Source: Phanerodontia chrysosporium (taxonomy: Eukaryota; Basidiomycota; Agaricomycetes; Polyporales; Phanerochaetaceae). From it: a stretch of 64,000 nt of DNA. Made by a program: the position numbers and the translations under genes. Below are positions 34,723-53,652 of the stretch, in pieces; position 1 is the first letter of the stretch; the number at the start of each line of letters is the position of its first letter. The notes beneath the pieces were generated by a model. That model worked only from the letters and a program-made list of their open reading frames with translations, searched no databases and was not told the origin of the DNA. Where the stretch lies: contig MJGA01000007.1 of assembly GCA_001910725.1 (NCBI GenBank), forward strand, positions 1,116,001 to 1,180,000, written 5' to 3'.

Positions 34723-36513
34723 ATGGCGACCCAAGCAGCAGACTTGACACAGTCAGAAAAGGACGGCGCTGTAGCCGCACACCACATGCTTGAGGCGAAC
34801 GCCCCACTGGCTGATTCGGCCGCCGACAGCCCTCCAGACGGCGGGCTGCGAGCGTGGATGTGCGTCGCCGGCGGGTATGTCTCTGCGCTCCTCCTCTGCG
34901 CACGTATCTGACGCCGCCAGGTGGCTCGCGTGCTTCTCGACGTTCGGTTACTCGAGCTCGTTTGGTGTGTACCAGGACCTCTACACGCTCGCCGGCATGT
35001 CATCCGCGTCCAACATCAGCTGGATCGGCTCGCTGCAGCTTAGCCTCATGTTCATGCTCGGCCTCTTCTCCGGCCGCATCCTCGATGAAGGTTACTTTCA
35101 CCACATCTGCATCGGTGGCAGCGTGCTATACGTCTTCTCGTGCGTGTTCTGTATGCATGCCAGCGGGACAGTATTGATAGTTTCTTTCGATCAGTATTTT
35201 CATGCTTTCCCTCGCGGACACGACACAGTACTACCAAGTGCTCCTTTCTCAGGGCATCGGCATGGGTGTCGGCGGAGGCCTCGTACTTGTCCCCGCCGTC
35301 TCCGTCCAGGCCCAGCACTGGAAAAAGCGCCGCTCGCTCGCCATGGGCATCACCTTCACCGGTACGTGTCTCTCTTTCGTTCTGTTTTCTCTGGTCTCAC
35401 GCAGTCATGGTAAGGCTCGTCGTGCGGCGGCATCATCTTCCCGATTATGCTTAACAGGCTTCTCACCGGCCCGACCGGGTTCGCTTGGGGCACCCGTGCT
35501 GCCGCGTTCCTCATCTGGGCCTCCTCACCGCTGCGAACTGCCTCATGAGCACGCGCCTCTCGAACGCAAAGACACGCGCGAACCGCCCGAAGCTCGAGCT
35601 CAGAGAAAAGCTAACGGATGTGCCGTTTTTGATTGCTATAGCAGGGTGAGTAGTCCCCGCTTTGCTCGATATGACATTGCTTACGAGAGCTTTGCAGGAT
35701 ATTTCTTGTTTTCTGGGGTATATTCCTTCCTTGTCAGTACTACCGCGGCACATCGCATGGCACGAAAGCTCAAGATCATTCACAGATTTCTACCTTCAGC
35801 TCTTCGTGACGCTACATGGCGCGTCCTCGTCTTTCGCGTTCTACACGGTGCGACTCCACACCATCTGCTCTGTCGTCTGCTAACACGCATGCCAGCTGAC
35901 AATTCTGAACGGCGCGTCGACATTCGGCCGCACGCTGCTGAACTCGCTCGGAGACGTGTATGGCGCGTTGAACATGCTCTGCGCGACCTCGCTCGTCACC
36001 GGCGCTCTCATATTTGCGATGTTTGGCGCCGCGGGCACTGCGGGCGCGGTCGTCTTTGCCATCGTGTACGGCTTCTTCTCAGGCGGCTGTACGTTCTGCG
36101 AGCATTGCATCCTGCAGCTGCGTTGACTGAGCGGTCACCGGGGTAGGGCTCTCACTCCTCCCGCCATCACTGGCGCTCATGTCAAAGGATGTCAAGGAAC
36201 TTGGGTGAGCCCTTGTGAGTGCTGTAATCCGTGCTAGCGGACTGACGGGGCGTGGCGAGCGTCCGCATGGGTGTCGCCTACTTCATCACATCGTACGCGA
36301 TCCTCACCGGCACGCCCATCGCAGGTGCGCTGCTTGAGGGTAACGAGTGGAAAAGGCCTATCACGTTTAGCGGTGTGAGCAACTCTCCCTGTATGATTTG
36401 TCGCCACGTTTACATCGTTGCCGATGGTGTAGGTCGTTGTCCTTGCCGGTGCAGCGTGCCTTCTTGTCTCGAGGCACATTTACACGAAGAGGAGAGGGAC
36501 ACAAAGGATCTGA
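34723..36513 (+). CDS. MFS transporter, monocarboxylate/MCH family
   Basis: Twelve-helix major-facilitator protein of the fungal MCH/monocarboxylate-transporter-like family; substrates in relatives include riboflavin and monocarboxylates. The start MATQAADLTQSEKDG is at 34723. The family hallmark PPDGGLRAWMCVAGG precedes TM1. Next: FLACFSTFGYSSSFGVYQD, SNISWIGSLQLSLMFMLG, GIGMGVGGGLVLVPAVSV, HWKKRRSLAMGI. The second half has LTILNGASTFGRTLLNSLGD, a TM-rich segment, GVRMGVAYFITSYAILTGTPIAGAL (in part) and the end VSRHIYTKRRGTQRI, stop 36511-36513. A -1 slip is at GGG 35517-35519 between AAFLIW and GLLTAANCLM. Many introns of about 50 nt. Confidence 0.85.
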
Positions 36514-36747
36514 TGCACAGATATGGTCTGCTCAATGAGGGACGTAGACATTCCTCACGTAGAATGTACCGTAGTCCGAGCAGCGAATATGCGGATGAAG
36601 TGGCGGGATGAAACCAGATGAGGAAAGGGCGCGTCAATTGATGCGCCTAGAGTCTGACGTCGTCTTGCCAAGGCTAAAGGCTACGCTGCACTTTGTGCTT
36701 TCACCATCACTTCCCTTGTTCCACGAGCGACGAGCAAACTTACAACG

Positions 36748-37806
36748 ATGGCACCGCGATGGCTTCCACTTGAAAGCAACCCTGATGTCAGGCCCGTCGC
36801 GATCATATAAGATGAGCGAACGCTGATTACAGCTCCGCGGCGCAGGTAATGAACGCGGTGCGTCTGCGTACAGGCTTTCAGGCCAGCACGGTGCTGACAA
36901 TGTCCACGTGTACAGTGGTCCAGCAAGGCTGGACTTGTGACCTCGCAGGACCAGTTCACCGACGTGTATGGCTTTGACCCGGACGTGCGTTTTCCCTCGC
37001 CTGCGCCACGGATGCTCTGCTGACGGCGGTACGCGCAGCTACTCGCGATGGTGCCGCAGCCCGTGAAAGCGGTGGTGCTGCTATTTCCAATCAGCAAGGA
37101 GTACGAAGAGAAGCGCAAGACAGAGGACGAGCGCATCGCGCGCGAGGGCCAACATCCGATAGATCCTACGATCATCTGGATCAAGCAGACGGTGTGTCTC
37201 TCGAGTCTGCATTCGAGGTGTTATGCTCATCACTGCAGATCCAAAATGCGTGTGGCACGATGGGCCTGCTGCACGCGCTCCTTAACGTAAGGAGTGAAAT
37301 GCGCTCTGGTGTGTAGCTGCGCTGACGGCCTCCTAGTCAAACGTAACGCTCGAGCCCGAGAGCCCGCTCGAGAAGTTCATCGACCAATGCAAAGGCACGT
37401 TTCACCGTCGACACCCTGAGTCGTCACCCACTGATAGCGCAGTGCAGACCGGACACCTGAGGAGCGCGCGGCGCTGCTCGAGACGACGCCGCTCTTTGCA
37501 AACATCCACGCCGAGGCTGCTGCGGGTGGGCAGACGGCGGCACCGGACCTGAGCGAGGACGTCGACCTGCACTTTACGTGCTTCGTGCGCGCGCCAGACC
37601 CCGCGGCGCGTGCACAGGGCGTCGACGCCCCCGAGATCGCGCACCGCCTCGTCGAGCTCGACGGCCGCCGCTCTGGACCAATCGACCGCGGGGCCTGCAC
37701 GGACCTGCTTGCAGACGCGGCGGCGTACATCAAGGAGAACTACATGAAGGACGCGACGAGCGTGAACTTTAGCATGCTCGCGCTGGCGCCACCTGCGGAT
37801 TTCTGA
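36748..37806 (+). CDS. ubiquitin C-terminal hydrolase (UCH-L3/Yuh1 type)
   Basis: Cysteine protease that trims small adducts from the ubiquitin (and Nedd8) C-terminus. Exon 1 is tiny (MAPRWLPLESNPD from 36748) and joins VMNA after a short intron. Then LVTSQDQFTDVYGFDPD, LLAMVPQPVKAVVLLFPISK, and the active-site Cys in IQNACGTMGLLHALLN. The catalytic His lies in DVDLHFTCFV and the Asp in VELDGRRSGPIDRG; the end is VNFSMLALAPPADF, stop 37804-37806. At 37396-37441 a GT-AG intron joins DQCKGT to ADRTPEERAALL. The catalytic triad and length are normal for the small UCH class. Confidence 0.9.
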
Positions 37807-38029
37807 GTCATCATCGTCGATAATTGTAGGATAGTGAATTGCGAAATGTGAAGGAGAGGAATTTGAAGGACGAGCGGGTTTGGACGCGTATCGAACGCGA
37901 CGCGACTCGAAGCGCCTGTGGTCTTACTCAGCAAGGAAATGACATAAAGAGGCAGTGGGCGGCAAGAAAGAGAGACTGTGTTTGCGCCATCGCTCTCCCG
38001 CCCGTCGTGCTCTCATCCCACGACGTCGA

Positions 38030-43359
<5,330 letters not shown>

Positions 43360-43873
43360 ATCGCATCCGCGCGTCACAGAAAATATCCAACCAGTGCAAG
43401 AAAAAGACGTTGATTACGAACATACGCTGCACGACATGACGTAGACTTGTCGCATGCCCGGATACGAACCTAGAATTCTACACATACGCTAGTAGTTGTA
43501 CGATACAAGTTTTTGCGGGTCTAATCCAGCTTGGTTTGCGCCCATCCGAATCTTGTTGCGAGGCCGCAGTGGCAGCGAATAGGAGGAAGCTAAATTTGAG
43601 CATGAGAAAGGTCCAATGTTGAATGGATACAGTGGCGGGATGGCGGGAGTAATGTCGTTCGGATCGTGAGACGTGAGTTGAATCGGTGGATCCACGCGGA
43701 CGGTGGCGCAGGTCCGCGGAGAATTTGTGCGACGTGAAACCCAAGGCGTAAAAGATGAAATGATGAGATGAAATAATTTAGTAGAGGGCCCTTGTTGAAG
43801 GACCCGTGTGAGCCGGCTGCGTGTCGACGCGGGAGGGTGCAACATGGGCTCTGGCGGGCGCGGGAGGGCGTGC
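43360..43873. other. intergenic between convergent ABCC and GCH1 genes
   Basis: About 510 bases of 3' flanks. No gene seen. Confidence 0.45.
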
Positions 43874-44998
43874 TCACCGGCTCCTGATGAGCGTGAGGAA
43901 CTCCTCGCGCGTCTTCTGCTGTGTGCGGAAGCAGCCGAGCATGCACGAGGTGACCGTGGACGAGCCGGGCTTCTGCACGCCGCGCATGGTCATGCAGAGG
44001 TGTCTGTGGGTGGGAGCGCAGTGTCAGCAGCAATTGAGTGCAAACGTGGGGGCAGACTCTCACGTCGCCTCCATGACCACGGCGACGCCGCGGGGCTTGA
44101 TGGCTTCCTGCACGGCGATGGCGATCTGCTTCGTGAGGCGCTCCTGCACCTGTAGCCGGCGCGAGAACGTCTCCGCGATGCGTGCGAGCTTCGAGATCCC
44201 GAGCACGAGCTTGTTCGGGATGTATGCAATCGCGACCTTGCCGGTGAAGGGCACAAGGTGGTGCTCGCACAGGCTCGCAATGTCAATGTCCTTCACGATC
44301 ACCATCTCGTCGTGGTCCTCGGCAAACACGGCGTCGTTGATGATGTCTACAATGGGGCCCGCGGTCAGCGCGAACACATGGGCACGGGAGATACGGCGCG
44401 GGAGGGGGTGTACCTGTGAGCCGCTCCTCGTAGCCCTTCGTGAGGAACATGAGGGCCTTCGCGTAACGCATCGGCGTGCGCACGAGTCCTTCCCTGTCTG
44501 GGTCTTCACCAATGCACTCGAGCAGCGTCCGTACCGCGCCCGCAAGCTTCTCTTCGCGTGCCGCCCGCTCCTCTGGGGTCGCGTTCAGGCGCGCAAGCGT
44601 TGACTTTGCTTTGCGTGGGGACGAACGGTGAGCACGGCACTGGGGCAACGGACGCTTGCAGACATACCTGGCCAGCCGAGGCCATTGGGATCTGGGAGGG
44701 GACTGCTCGTTCCAGCAGTCGGATTATTCAACGGTGTGGAGACCCCAGACGAGGGCCTGAATCCATACCCTTCGTAGACATGTCCGTGGGGATGGCGCTG
44801 GGCCTGGCTTGGGCTCGGTGGTCCGCTGGCGAGCACAACGGCGTCCCCGTTTGAGTTGTTCTCCTCGGCACTGCTCGCTGGGTGCTTTTGTGTGGACTCG
44901 ACGAGCGAGGATGGTATCTGCTCCTTGAGCTGGAGCCTGCGGAGACTGTCCGAGAGGACAGTGCTATGCGAAGCGTTGTCAACGGGTGCCGGGGACAT
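43874..44998 (-). CDS. FOL2: GTP cyclohydrolase I
   Basis: Converts GTP to 7,8-dihydroneopterin triphosphate, the first step of folate (and tetrahydrobiopterin) synthesis. The start [15 protein letters not shown] is at 44998. A poorly conserved N-terminal extension of about 110 residues is followed by the catalytic domain: [42 protein letters not shown] (in part), [56 protein letters not shown] and the end [10 protein letters not shown], stop 43874. Zinc ligands are the Cys and His of CEHH and the Cys of HLCM. GTP-binding residues appear intact. Four exons or so; splice sites keep frame. Confidence 0.93.
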
Positions 44999-46001
44999 TT
45001 GTGAGGGTGCTGTGAGTTGGTGTGGGGAGGGGATGGAGAGGCAGATGAGAAGAAGATGGATGATGTTCTTGTCTTGCAAAGATTCTTCAGCTTCAGGGCT
45101 GCTTGATCGGAGCACCTACTCCGCGCTCCGCAACCCGCGGATCAATCCCGTCAATCACCCCGGATCCGCTCCCGACTCATCCTCCCATCCCCAGCCCGGC
45201 ACATAAACGCAGGAGCTCGTGCCCAACACGCGTTTCGCATCTTTCTGTGCAGCGCGGAACCCGAATAACCAATGCGACGACGAGATGTATTGTAACGACG
45301 TTGCAACAGGCCTAATCTGATCCTATCCACCGTAGAGAAGAAAGGAGGCTAGTGAGACGACGCAAAGCAAAATACACGGGTGGGGGGCCATGACACGAGC
45401 GCAGGGGTGATGGTCGACGACAGTGTTAATTACCGAATGTACGAATATATGTAAACTAGTAAAGTGTGGACACATGGCACAGTAGGAACGAGATAAAAAA
45501 AGAGGAAAGAGAAGACGCCTGAGAGTAGTTTGAGAGAGGAGAGACGACCCAAATAAAGGTTCTGAACGAGCGAAACATGGCAGCCGCATACCAGGCGGCG
45601 CGCGCGCGAGGGGCGGGTAACATGGACTCTAGGGTATACACCAGAGTGCACAGCCGTGCAGAGGAGACGTCGAGAGGGGTAAGCCCGGCGCGCCGCAGGG
45701 TAGACCAGTGCCAAAGGGGAGGGAGCGTGAGGCCAGCGGCGAAGCCTGCATGTTGGTATACATGGGGTGACATACTGTGGTGGCGAGATGAATGACGTTG
45801 GAGAGACATGAGGATTCGACCGGCGGCGTTTGTGGCGGGGGGCGCTGGGCACCATAATTAATGCAAATAGGGGATATCGATAGCGGGTTCAACCAAGACG
45901 AGATGGGAGCGCATATACCAGGGCAGATGGATGTGGATCCAGGAAGGCGTTCTCGGACAGTAAGGCGACCAGCGTCAGGAGACGGCCAGCGGAGCGGTAC
46001 C
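44999..46001. other. intergenic, no gene recognised
   Basis: About 1 kb between the GCH1 start and the 3' end of the STK32-like kinase gene. There are short open frames on the minus strand at 45430-45890, but none resembles a known protein. A purine-rich stretch near 45480-45560 could be part of a 3' or 5' untranslated region. Confidence 0.4.
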
Positions 46002-47846
<1,845 letters not shown>

Positions 47847-48342
47847 AGGCACGGGTCAGACTCGTTTAAGGAAGGCTAGGCGAGGGAAGGCGGACCGTTG
47901 GTCGACAGCACACAGCGCCCATGATTGTCGTAACAGCTCGTGCAACAGGATGGCGGATTAAGAGGTGGGAAGAACGGGAGCGTCGACCAGGGCTGGAGGA
48001 GAAGGGAGGGGGACGCTAAAGAAAAGGAATGGTGGTCGGAGACAAGCAAAGGAGTTGGTCCACCGTGACCGTAGCGTGACGCCGCAAAGCGTATCAGTGC
48101 CTGTGACTATTCGTGACAACTCTGGCAACCGCTAAGTCCGGCGTCTGTTTTCTGCTGCAGCACGTGCTTACGTAATACAATGCACTTTAACTCGATTTAG
48201 CAACTCCCTTATTTCCAGCAAAAGTTCACGTTGCTGGCTTTTCTCCAGTCCTCGCCGTCGCCGTCACCGCCCACCTTGTTCTCTGCTCTTCATCTTCCCA
48301 GGTCGCTCCTTTGTCCTCGTAACGTACAGGATCACCGCCAGC
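47847..48342. promoter_or_regulatory. divergent promoter region, STK32-like kinase / GUK1
   Basis: About 500 bases between the two start codons, with pyrimidine-rich tracts before the GUK1 ATG. No TATA box stands out and no coding segment is seen. Confidence 0.35.
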
Positions 48343-49074
48343 ATGTCTCCTCTCCCTGACTTTCTCCGACCTCTGGTTATGTCCGGTCCGTCTGGGGTCG
48401 GCAAGAGCACCCTCCTCCAACGCCTCTTTGCCGAGTTCCCAGACAAGTTCGGGTTCAGCGTGTCCCGTGAGCACTTCTGGCTCTCCTCCCCTGGCTGCTA
48501 TTGAATCGCTGTCGGCTGTCTCAGACACTACACGTCTTCCCCGTCCTGGCGAGGTCCACGGCAAACACTACTACTTCGTCTCCCGCGAGGAGTTCATCAA
48601 GCTCATAGACGAGGGTGCCTTCATTGAGCATGCTGAGTTCTCGGGAAACTTCTACGGCACGTCGTTCATGACCGTGCGCGAAGTGTCCGGCACCGGCCGT
48701 CGGTGTATCCTAGACATCGAGGCGCAGGTGTGTAATCCGTGTCCCCTTCCCTCCGGTGCAGATGCGGAGTGCCATGTCATCATTTACAGGGCGTCAGACA
48801 AGTCAAAAAGACCGACCTCAATCCTGTATACCTCTTCATTTCTCCACCATCTCTGACCGAACTCCGGGATCGCTTGCGAGGACGTGGCACCGAGAGCGAG
48901 GCTTCCGTTGCAAAGCGTCTAGCAATGGCGATGAAAGAGATTGACTACGCCAAGGAAGGTGCCCATGATCTCGTCATCGTCAACGACAACCTTGATCGTG
49001 CCTACGACTTGTTCAAACGCGTCGCTCTGGGAGAGAAGATCGTGTCGGACCCGCTACCCCTCCTGGATGATTAG
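48343..49074 (+). CDS. GUK1: guanylate kinase
   Basis: Phosphorylates GMP to GDP with ATP; essential in nucleotide metabolism. The start [15 protein letters not shown] is at 48343. The P-loop is [13 protein letters not shown]. The first intron (from the GTGAGC donor to about 48523) joins FSVS to [18 protein letters not shown], the GMP-binding segment. The lid and C-terminal parts are [53 protein letters not shown] and [19 protein letters not shown]. It ends PLPLLDD, stop 49072-49074. About 200 residues, the family's normal size. No frame problem seen. Confidence 0.94.
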
Positions 49075-49323
49075 AACTATTGATACATTCCACGTGTTTC
49101 TAGGATAGATAGAGCTTGTATACTGCAAGTAAAAGGGATAATGAGATCTCAAATTGACGTCTCTATGAGGAGAATTACTCACCAACGATCGGAGGGCGTG
49201 TTGATCATGTCTGAGCCTGACATTCTTAGTACCCGCAACTGCTTCCTAACCCGCTCCGTTCAGCTTGCCGAAACCATTGTCACGCCCTCCTGGGGCTCCT
49301 CCAATATCTGTTGACTATCATGG

Positions 49324-50134
49324 TCATACTCGGAAACGAAGGTACGCCATGAGCAATGCGGAGCAACCAGTCACTGTTGGACAGCCGTTAAGAGACATCC
49401 GTTCGTAGATGGCGTGAAACACGTACCGAAACCGACAAGATATTGCAGGGTCGTTGCCTTATGTCTCATAAGCTTCAAGTCCGATAGTAATTACCTATCA
49501 CGTACCTTTGACGATTGAATCGACGTTCGCAGGTTAGCGATTTCTTGCTCGATCCGTGTATCGACCTCCTTGATCTTGAGCTCCTGGCCGCTGCTCTGTT
49601 CGCGCATCCGACCCTTCTCAAGGTTTAGATCCAGGCGCACACCAGCCTGCGTTCGCGTAATTTCCTCCCGCAGTCGCTGCTTGAGCTTCTCGATATCCGT
49701 GACGAGCCGGTCGTTCTCCGCCTTGAGCATCGCAAGGTCATTCTTCTCCATGAGCTGCAGCTCTGACTTGAGCTGCGCAAAGTCGACCTGCTGGGTATAA
49801 TGGTGCTGCCTGGCCATGAGCATGAGAACTTCCTGTGCATGCGCACAAAGCATACCTTCTCCTGATCCGCCTTCGTGACCATATTGCTTGTCATATTCCG
49901 GATGCTCTCGTCGATGACTTCGGCCATGGCAGTCATGATGCCTTCCGCCTGCTTGCGGTTGAGGCCCTCCCGCTCGAGCCGTTGCACGAAATGGTGGGTA
50001 TCAAAGTGGAAGTCTGAGCGCCGCGGCGTGCGGTGCAAAGCCCTCCTTGCCCCCGCGACAGGTATACGACCAGCGTATGGAGCGAGCGGTGTCCTCGAGG
50101 CGCTTGCGATTGCGGAGAATGTGTGGCCGAGCAT
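49324..50134 (-). CDS. FMP32: mitochondrial coiled-coil protein, FMP32/MCUR1 (DUF1640) family
   Basis: Inner-membrane protein family linked in yeast to cytochrome oxidase assembly and in animals to calcium-uniporter regulation. The start MLGHTFSAIASASRTP is at 50134, with a presequence-like Arg/Ala/Ser-rich N-terminus. The family core is FDTHHFVQRLEREGLNRKQA, then EGIMTAMAEVIDESI. A long coiled coil follows (FAQLKSELQLMEKNDLAMLK, LVTDIEKLKQRLREEI, LDLNLEKGRMREQ). Two more introns lead to TTLQYLVGF and VTGCSALLMAYLRFRV, the single C-terminal TM helix, stop 49324. Restoring the last two exons gives the family's VGFVTG-type helix, which supports the gene model. Confidence 0.85.
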
Positions 50135-50414
50135 ATTAGATGTCGGTGTAGATGAGCAAATTATGGGTAGGTGTAGGGTGTCGTGTCGAACGAGTGGTTT
50201 GGGAATGAGTCGGGGCTGAGTGAAGTCGCGAGTTACAGGCGGCCTGGCGCAACGACACCCGGGACGGACACTCGCGCCAGCGCTTCACAGTCCACGTGGT
50301 AGTCACAGCCAATCAGCATGCGGCTCTCAGATTTTCCTTTGACGCGCACCTAGTTCTGTACCTGCACTCTGCTCGCACTCACTACTCTCATTTGATCTCT
50401 GCCACCCTCACACA

Positions 50415-51661
50415 ATGCAGAGCGACGACGTTATCTGGTCTGTGATAAATACACAGTTCTGCTCATACAAAGTCAAGTGAGACAAGTCCACTCTTCGGGT
50501 CGTCTAGGTATGCTAACCTCTATCCCCTATAGGACTACCACGCAGAACTTCTGCAGAAATGAGTACAACGTTACAGGATTCTGCACAAGGCAAAGTTGTC
50601 CTCTTGCCAATTCGAGATATGCCACGGTGCGGGAACATGAAGGTGTGCTAGATATCCCCTTCTACGAGGGTATCGTGCTCATTGTCACTATAGGCGTGCT
50701 ATATCTATACGTGAAGACTATCGAGCGGGCACACACACCCAAGAACATGTGGGAGAAGATACGGCTATCGAACAACTACTCTACGGCTCTGGAACAGGTG
50801 CGTGGGCTTGCCTCAGGAGCATCAATAGCATGGGACCCAAGGCGAAAATGTAGATCGACAAGGAACTCATCCATTGGCCGAACTTCCTCATACACAAGTG
50901 CAAGCAGCGTGTGACGAAGATCACACAATACCTCATCAAAATGCGTCGTTTGCGACTACGGCAAGAGTATGTTCTCCGTCTCACGTTGCGTTTTGCCCTC
51001 GCTGACAGTTACCCTTAGACCCAAGCTCGTCGGCGTGAAGAAGAAGCTCGAGCGGCGCGAGGCAACACGCGAACGCAAGGCATTGTCAGCCGCGAAGCTC
51101 GAGCGGAGCATCGCCGCGGAGCTGCTCGAACGCCTCAAGTCGAAGGCGTACGGCGACGCCCCGCTGAACGTGAACGAGGACGTGTGGCGCCAGGTGCTCG
51201 ACCGCGAGAAGGCGGGCAAGGAGGGCGTCGAGCTCGAGGACGAGGAGAGCGAGGAGGAAGACGAGGAGGAGCTCGAAGAGGAGGACGAGGGCTGGGGCGA
51301 CCGCGAGTTCGTCAGCGACATCAGCGGGGACGAAGACGATCTCAGCGACCTCGAGGATGCCTTTGTGAGTGCCCTATTGCGCTTTGCGTGTATCAGAGTA
51401 TTGAAGATGTTTGCAGACAGAAGAGGAGGGCTCAGACGAGGAGGAAGGCTCGGACGAGGACGAGGACGAGCCGTCAGAAGAAGAGGAGGGTGGTCCGAAA
51501 AGCAAGGTTGCGCTCGGCAAGCGGAAGGCACCAGCGGGCCCACAAAGCCGCCCAAGAAGGGACCAGAAAAGAAGGCGCGACGCGGTCCTCGTGTGGAAGT
51601 CGAGTACGAGCACGAGATGGAGACGACACCCCTCACAAAAGAGGCGTTGGCGAACTGGTAG
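50415..51661 (+). CDS. MAK16: MAK16, 60S ribosome biogenesis factor
   Basis: Nucleolar protein for 66S pre-ribosome assembly, interacting with RPF1 in yeast. The start [18 protein letters not shown] is at 50415. Then [36 protein letters not shown] (a conserved Cys cluster of the L28e-like domain), [46 protein letters not shown] and [13 protein letters not shown]. It continues [19 protein letters not shown], a long acidic Glu/Asp tract, and a basic tail ending ALANW, stop 51659-51661. Introns are about 50 nt. A -1 slip at GGGCCC 51536-51541 separates KRKAPAG from [13 protein letters not shown]. Divergent from the FMP32-like gene (280 bases). Confidence 0.93.
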
Positions 51662-51936
51662 CTACATCACTCTACCAATGTTCACGATCTCCTGCATGTC
51701 AATTTGCGCATACCCAACACATCATTTGCTGCAGACCAGATCGAATGCGAGTGAGAACCACTCAGAGACGAAGTCAGTGTGAGCGATCCATGCTATGACG
51801 ACTAACATTACTACTGGCGGTATACATTAGAACACAAGGCTGAACCCAAGAATACATACTCCGAGAACGGACGGGATAGTGTACGATAATTACAAGAAAA
51901 TTTCCTGAGGGTATAGACGATAAATGTGTCTTCCGG

Positions 51937-53017
51937 CTACTCGGTCTTTTGAGCGAGCTTCTTCCGCCTGTTCTCGATGTCCTGCCTCGTCATTCGAGTG
52001 CCGAGCAAGACATCCCAGTGGACGAAGAATGGCTGGGCAAAATTGCTCTTGATGCCAATAATCTGTGCAATACTGGATTGAATGCATGTGTCGTACGAGA
52101 GGTATACGACGTACCTGATGGTGAATATCATGATAGTCTGCGTTGTTCTCGCAGAACATCTGGAGAGGATCCCACGGGAAGCGGTAACCACAGTGGTCGT
52201 CGACAGTCTTGAGCGTTGACACCACAAAGAGGACAATGGCTTCGCGGGTAGACATGCAAGCAATCATCTCGGCGAGCCCTGCACCGACGCTATCGAGCAA
52301 GAAGCCTTCGATCGGGTGGTTGTAGAGCGCTCCGTAAGCGTAGGGGACATATAGGCGGTGGTGTACAGAGTGCAGCGTCTTGTACAAGTAGGTGTTGAGG
52401 TGCATGGCGCGATGCAGAAAGTACTCCCATGTGTCGATGAGGAACCTATGTTCACGGGTCAGGATAAGACAGCATGGGAGACGAGGGTTGACGCACATGC
52501 CAAACATGAACTTTGCCACTGGTATTGCCCACCAGTACACATAGTACAGTATCTCGTGACCGAATGCCAACCATACGCTCATGCCTCTGTGATCTCCGAG
52601 GACCGCCCTCAGAATGCTGAGGAGTATTGGTGCCTTCTTTGCCATAGCCGCTACGTGGTTCAATAAGTCCCCTGCAGGTTTATCCTCCATCCACCAATAT
52701 CCAATGGCGGTCTGGACCACATGCTGGAGTATGACGGCTTTGAAGACGTCCCAGCGCGATGCCAGGTTCCGTGACTTGACCTCCTCCGAGTCGTGGATGC
52801 GGTACGGATCGAGGGCCTTCCAGTTGGAGATGTCGAGTATGTGGAAGAATAGTGACGCAGTCCAGTATGCGATGACAGGCGCTGCCAACGACAACAGGTT
52901 GTCCGGCAACCATGTTAGGATGGAGGGACGGCCGACATAGTAGAGCGGCTTTGCTTCGGCGAGGTAGTGCACCTGTGGTTTGGACAGCAGGGCCAGCGCC
53001 GGCTCCGTAAAGTTCAT
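51937..53017 (-). CDS. SUR2: sphinganine C4-hydroxylase (SUR2-type)
   Basis: ER di-iron hydroxylase that makes phytosphingosine from dihydrosphingosine in sphingolipid synthesis. The start MNFTEPALALLSKPQV is at 53017. TM segments include LLSLAAPVIAYWTASLFFH and the region around HEILYYVYWWAIPVAKF. Histidine boxes are present: HRAMH, HSVHHR, and DYHDIHHQ near the C-terminus, with DDHCGYRFPWDPL between. It ends NRRKKLAQKTE, stop 51937. Introns are short and keep frame. The YLYKTLHSVHHRLYVPYAYG block is typical of SUR2 and separates it from ERG25 sterol oxidases. Confidence 0.9.
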
Positions 53018-53652
53018 GACTGTGTAAGGGGTCGTGAAAGGCGTCGATCAGAGGCTCAGCAACGTCGACGACGTCGAGGGCTGCAAGGTGGCAGTGAGCA
53101 AGGAATCAGGAGACTTTTCGGCCTGTTTTCGAATTCGGTGTGCTTACCATATCGAGCTGACTGGCGGTGCGGTGGTAGGCGCGCATGATCAAACGCGTCG
53201 CGAACAGATCGCGACGGGTCGCGGTTGGCCTCATCCACCACAGCCTTCACCCTGCCGTCGCGATGGGCCAGCATTTGCCGAAGTCGAGGAACTGTTGCTC
53301 ACAGGTGATGTCTACAGCGTATTTGAATTGACTGACATTAGAAAGAGGATCTTTTACGGTACTATGCAAGGAGACTGTACAAACAATCGGGTATTTGGGA
53401 CGAACTACAACTACTTTCATATGTCTAACAGACTTCTTTGAAATGACAGTGGAAAAGATCGAGAAGCCTCTGTGACCTAAAGAGGCTGGAAACAGACAGC
53501 AAAGATTAGAAATTAGAGCTATCAATAAGAAAGTATTCCGGGTGTCGTGAACCATTCGTAAGCAACCACGAAGCCCGTTGTTGGTTATATCGTTCTGTTG
53601 AAGCTCAGTTTCGCGAACTGCTAGCCACGACGCAAGACTCACATTATACGTT
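53018..53652. other. intergenic between SUR2 and TMEM53-like genes
   Basis: About 635 bases: SUR2 upstream region and the 3' flank of the next gene. Nothing gene-like recognised. Confidence 0.4.

Noticed and set aside
37396..37441. A second GC-AG intron in the UCH gene (donor GCACGT).
   Set aside because: A GT donor two codons later (GTTTCA) with the same acceptor keeps frame and gives DQCKGT-ADRTPEER, so no GC donor is needed.
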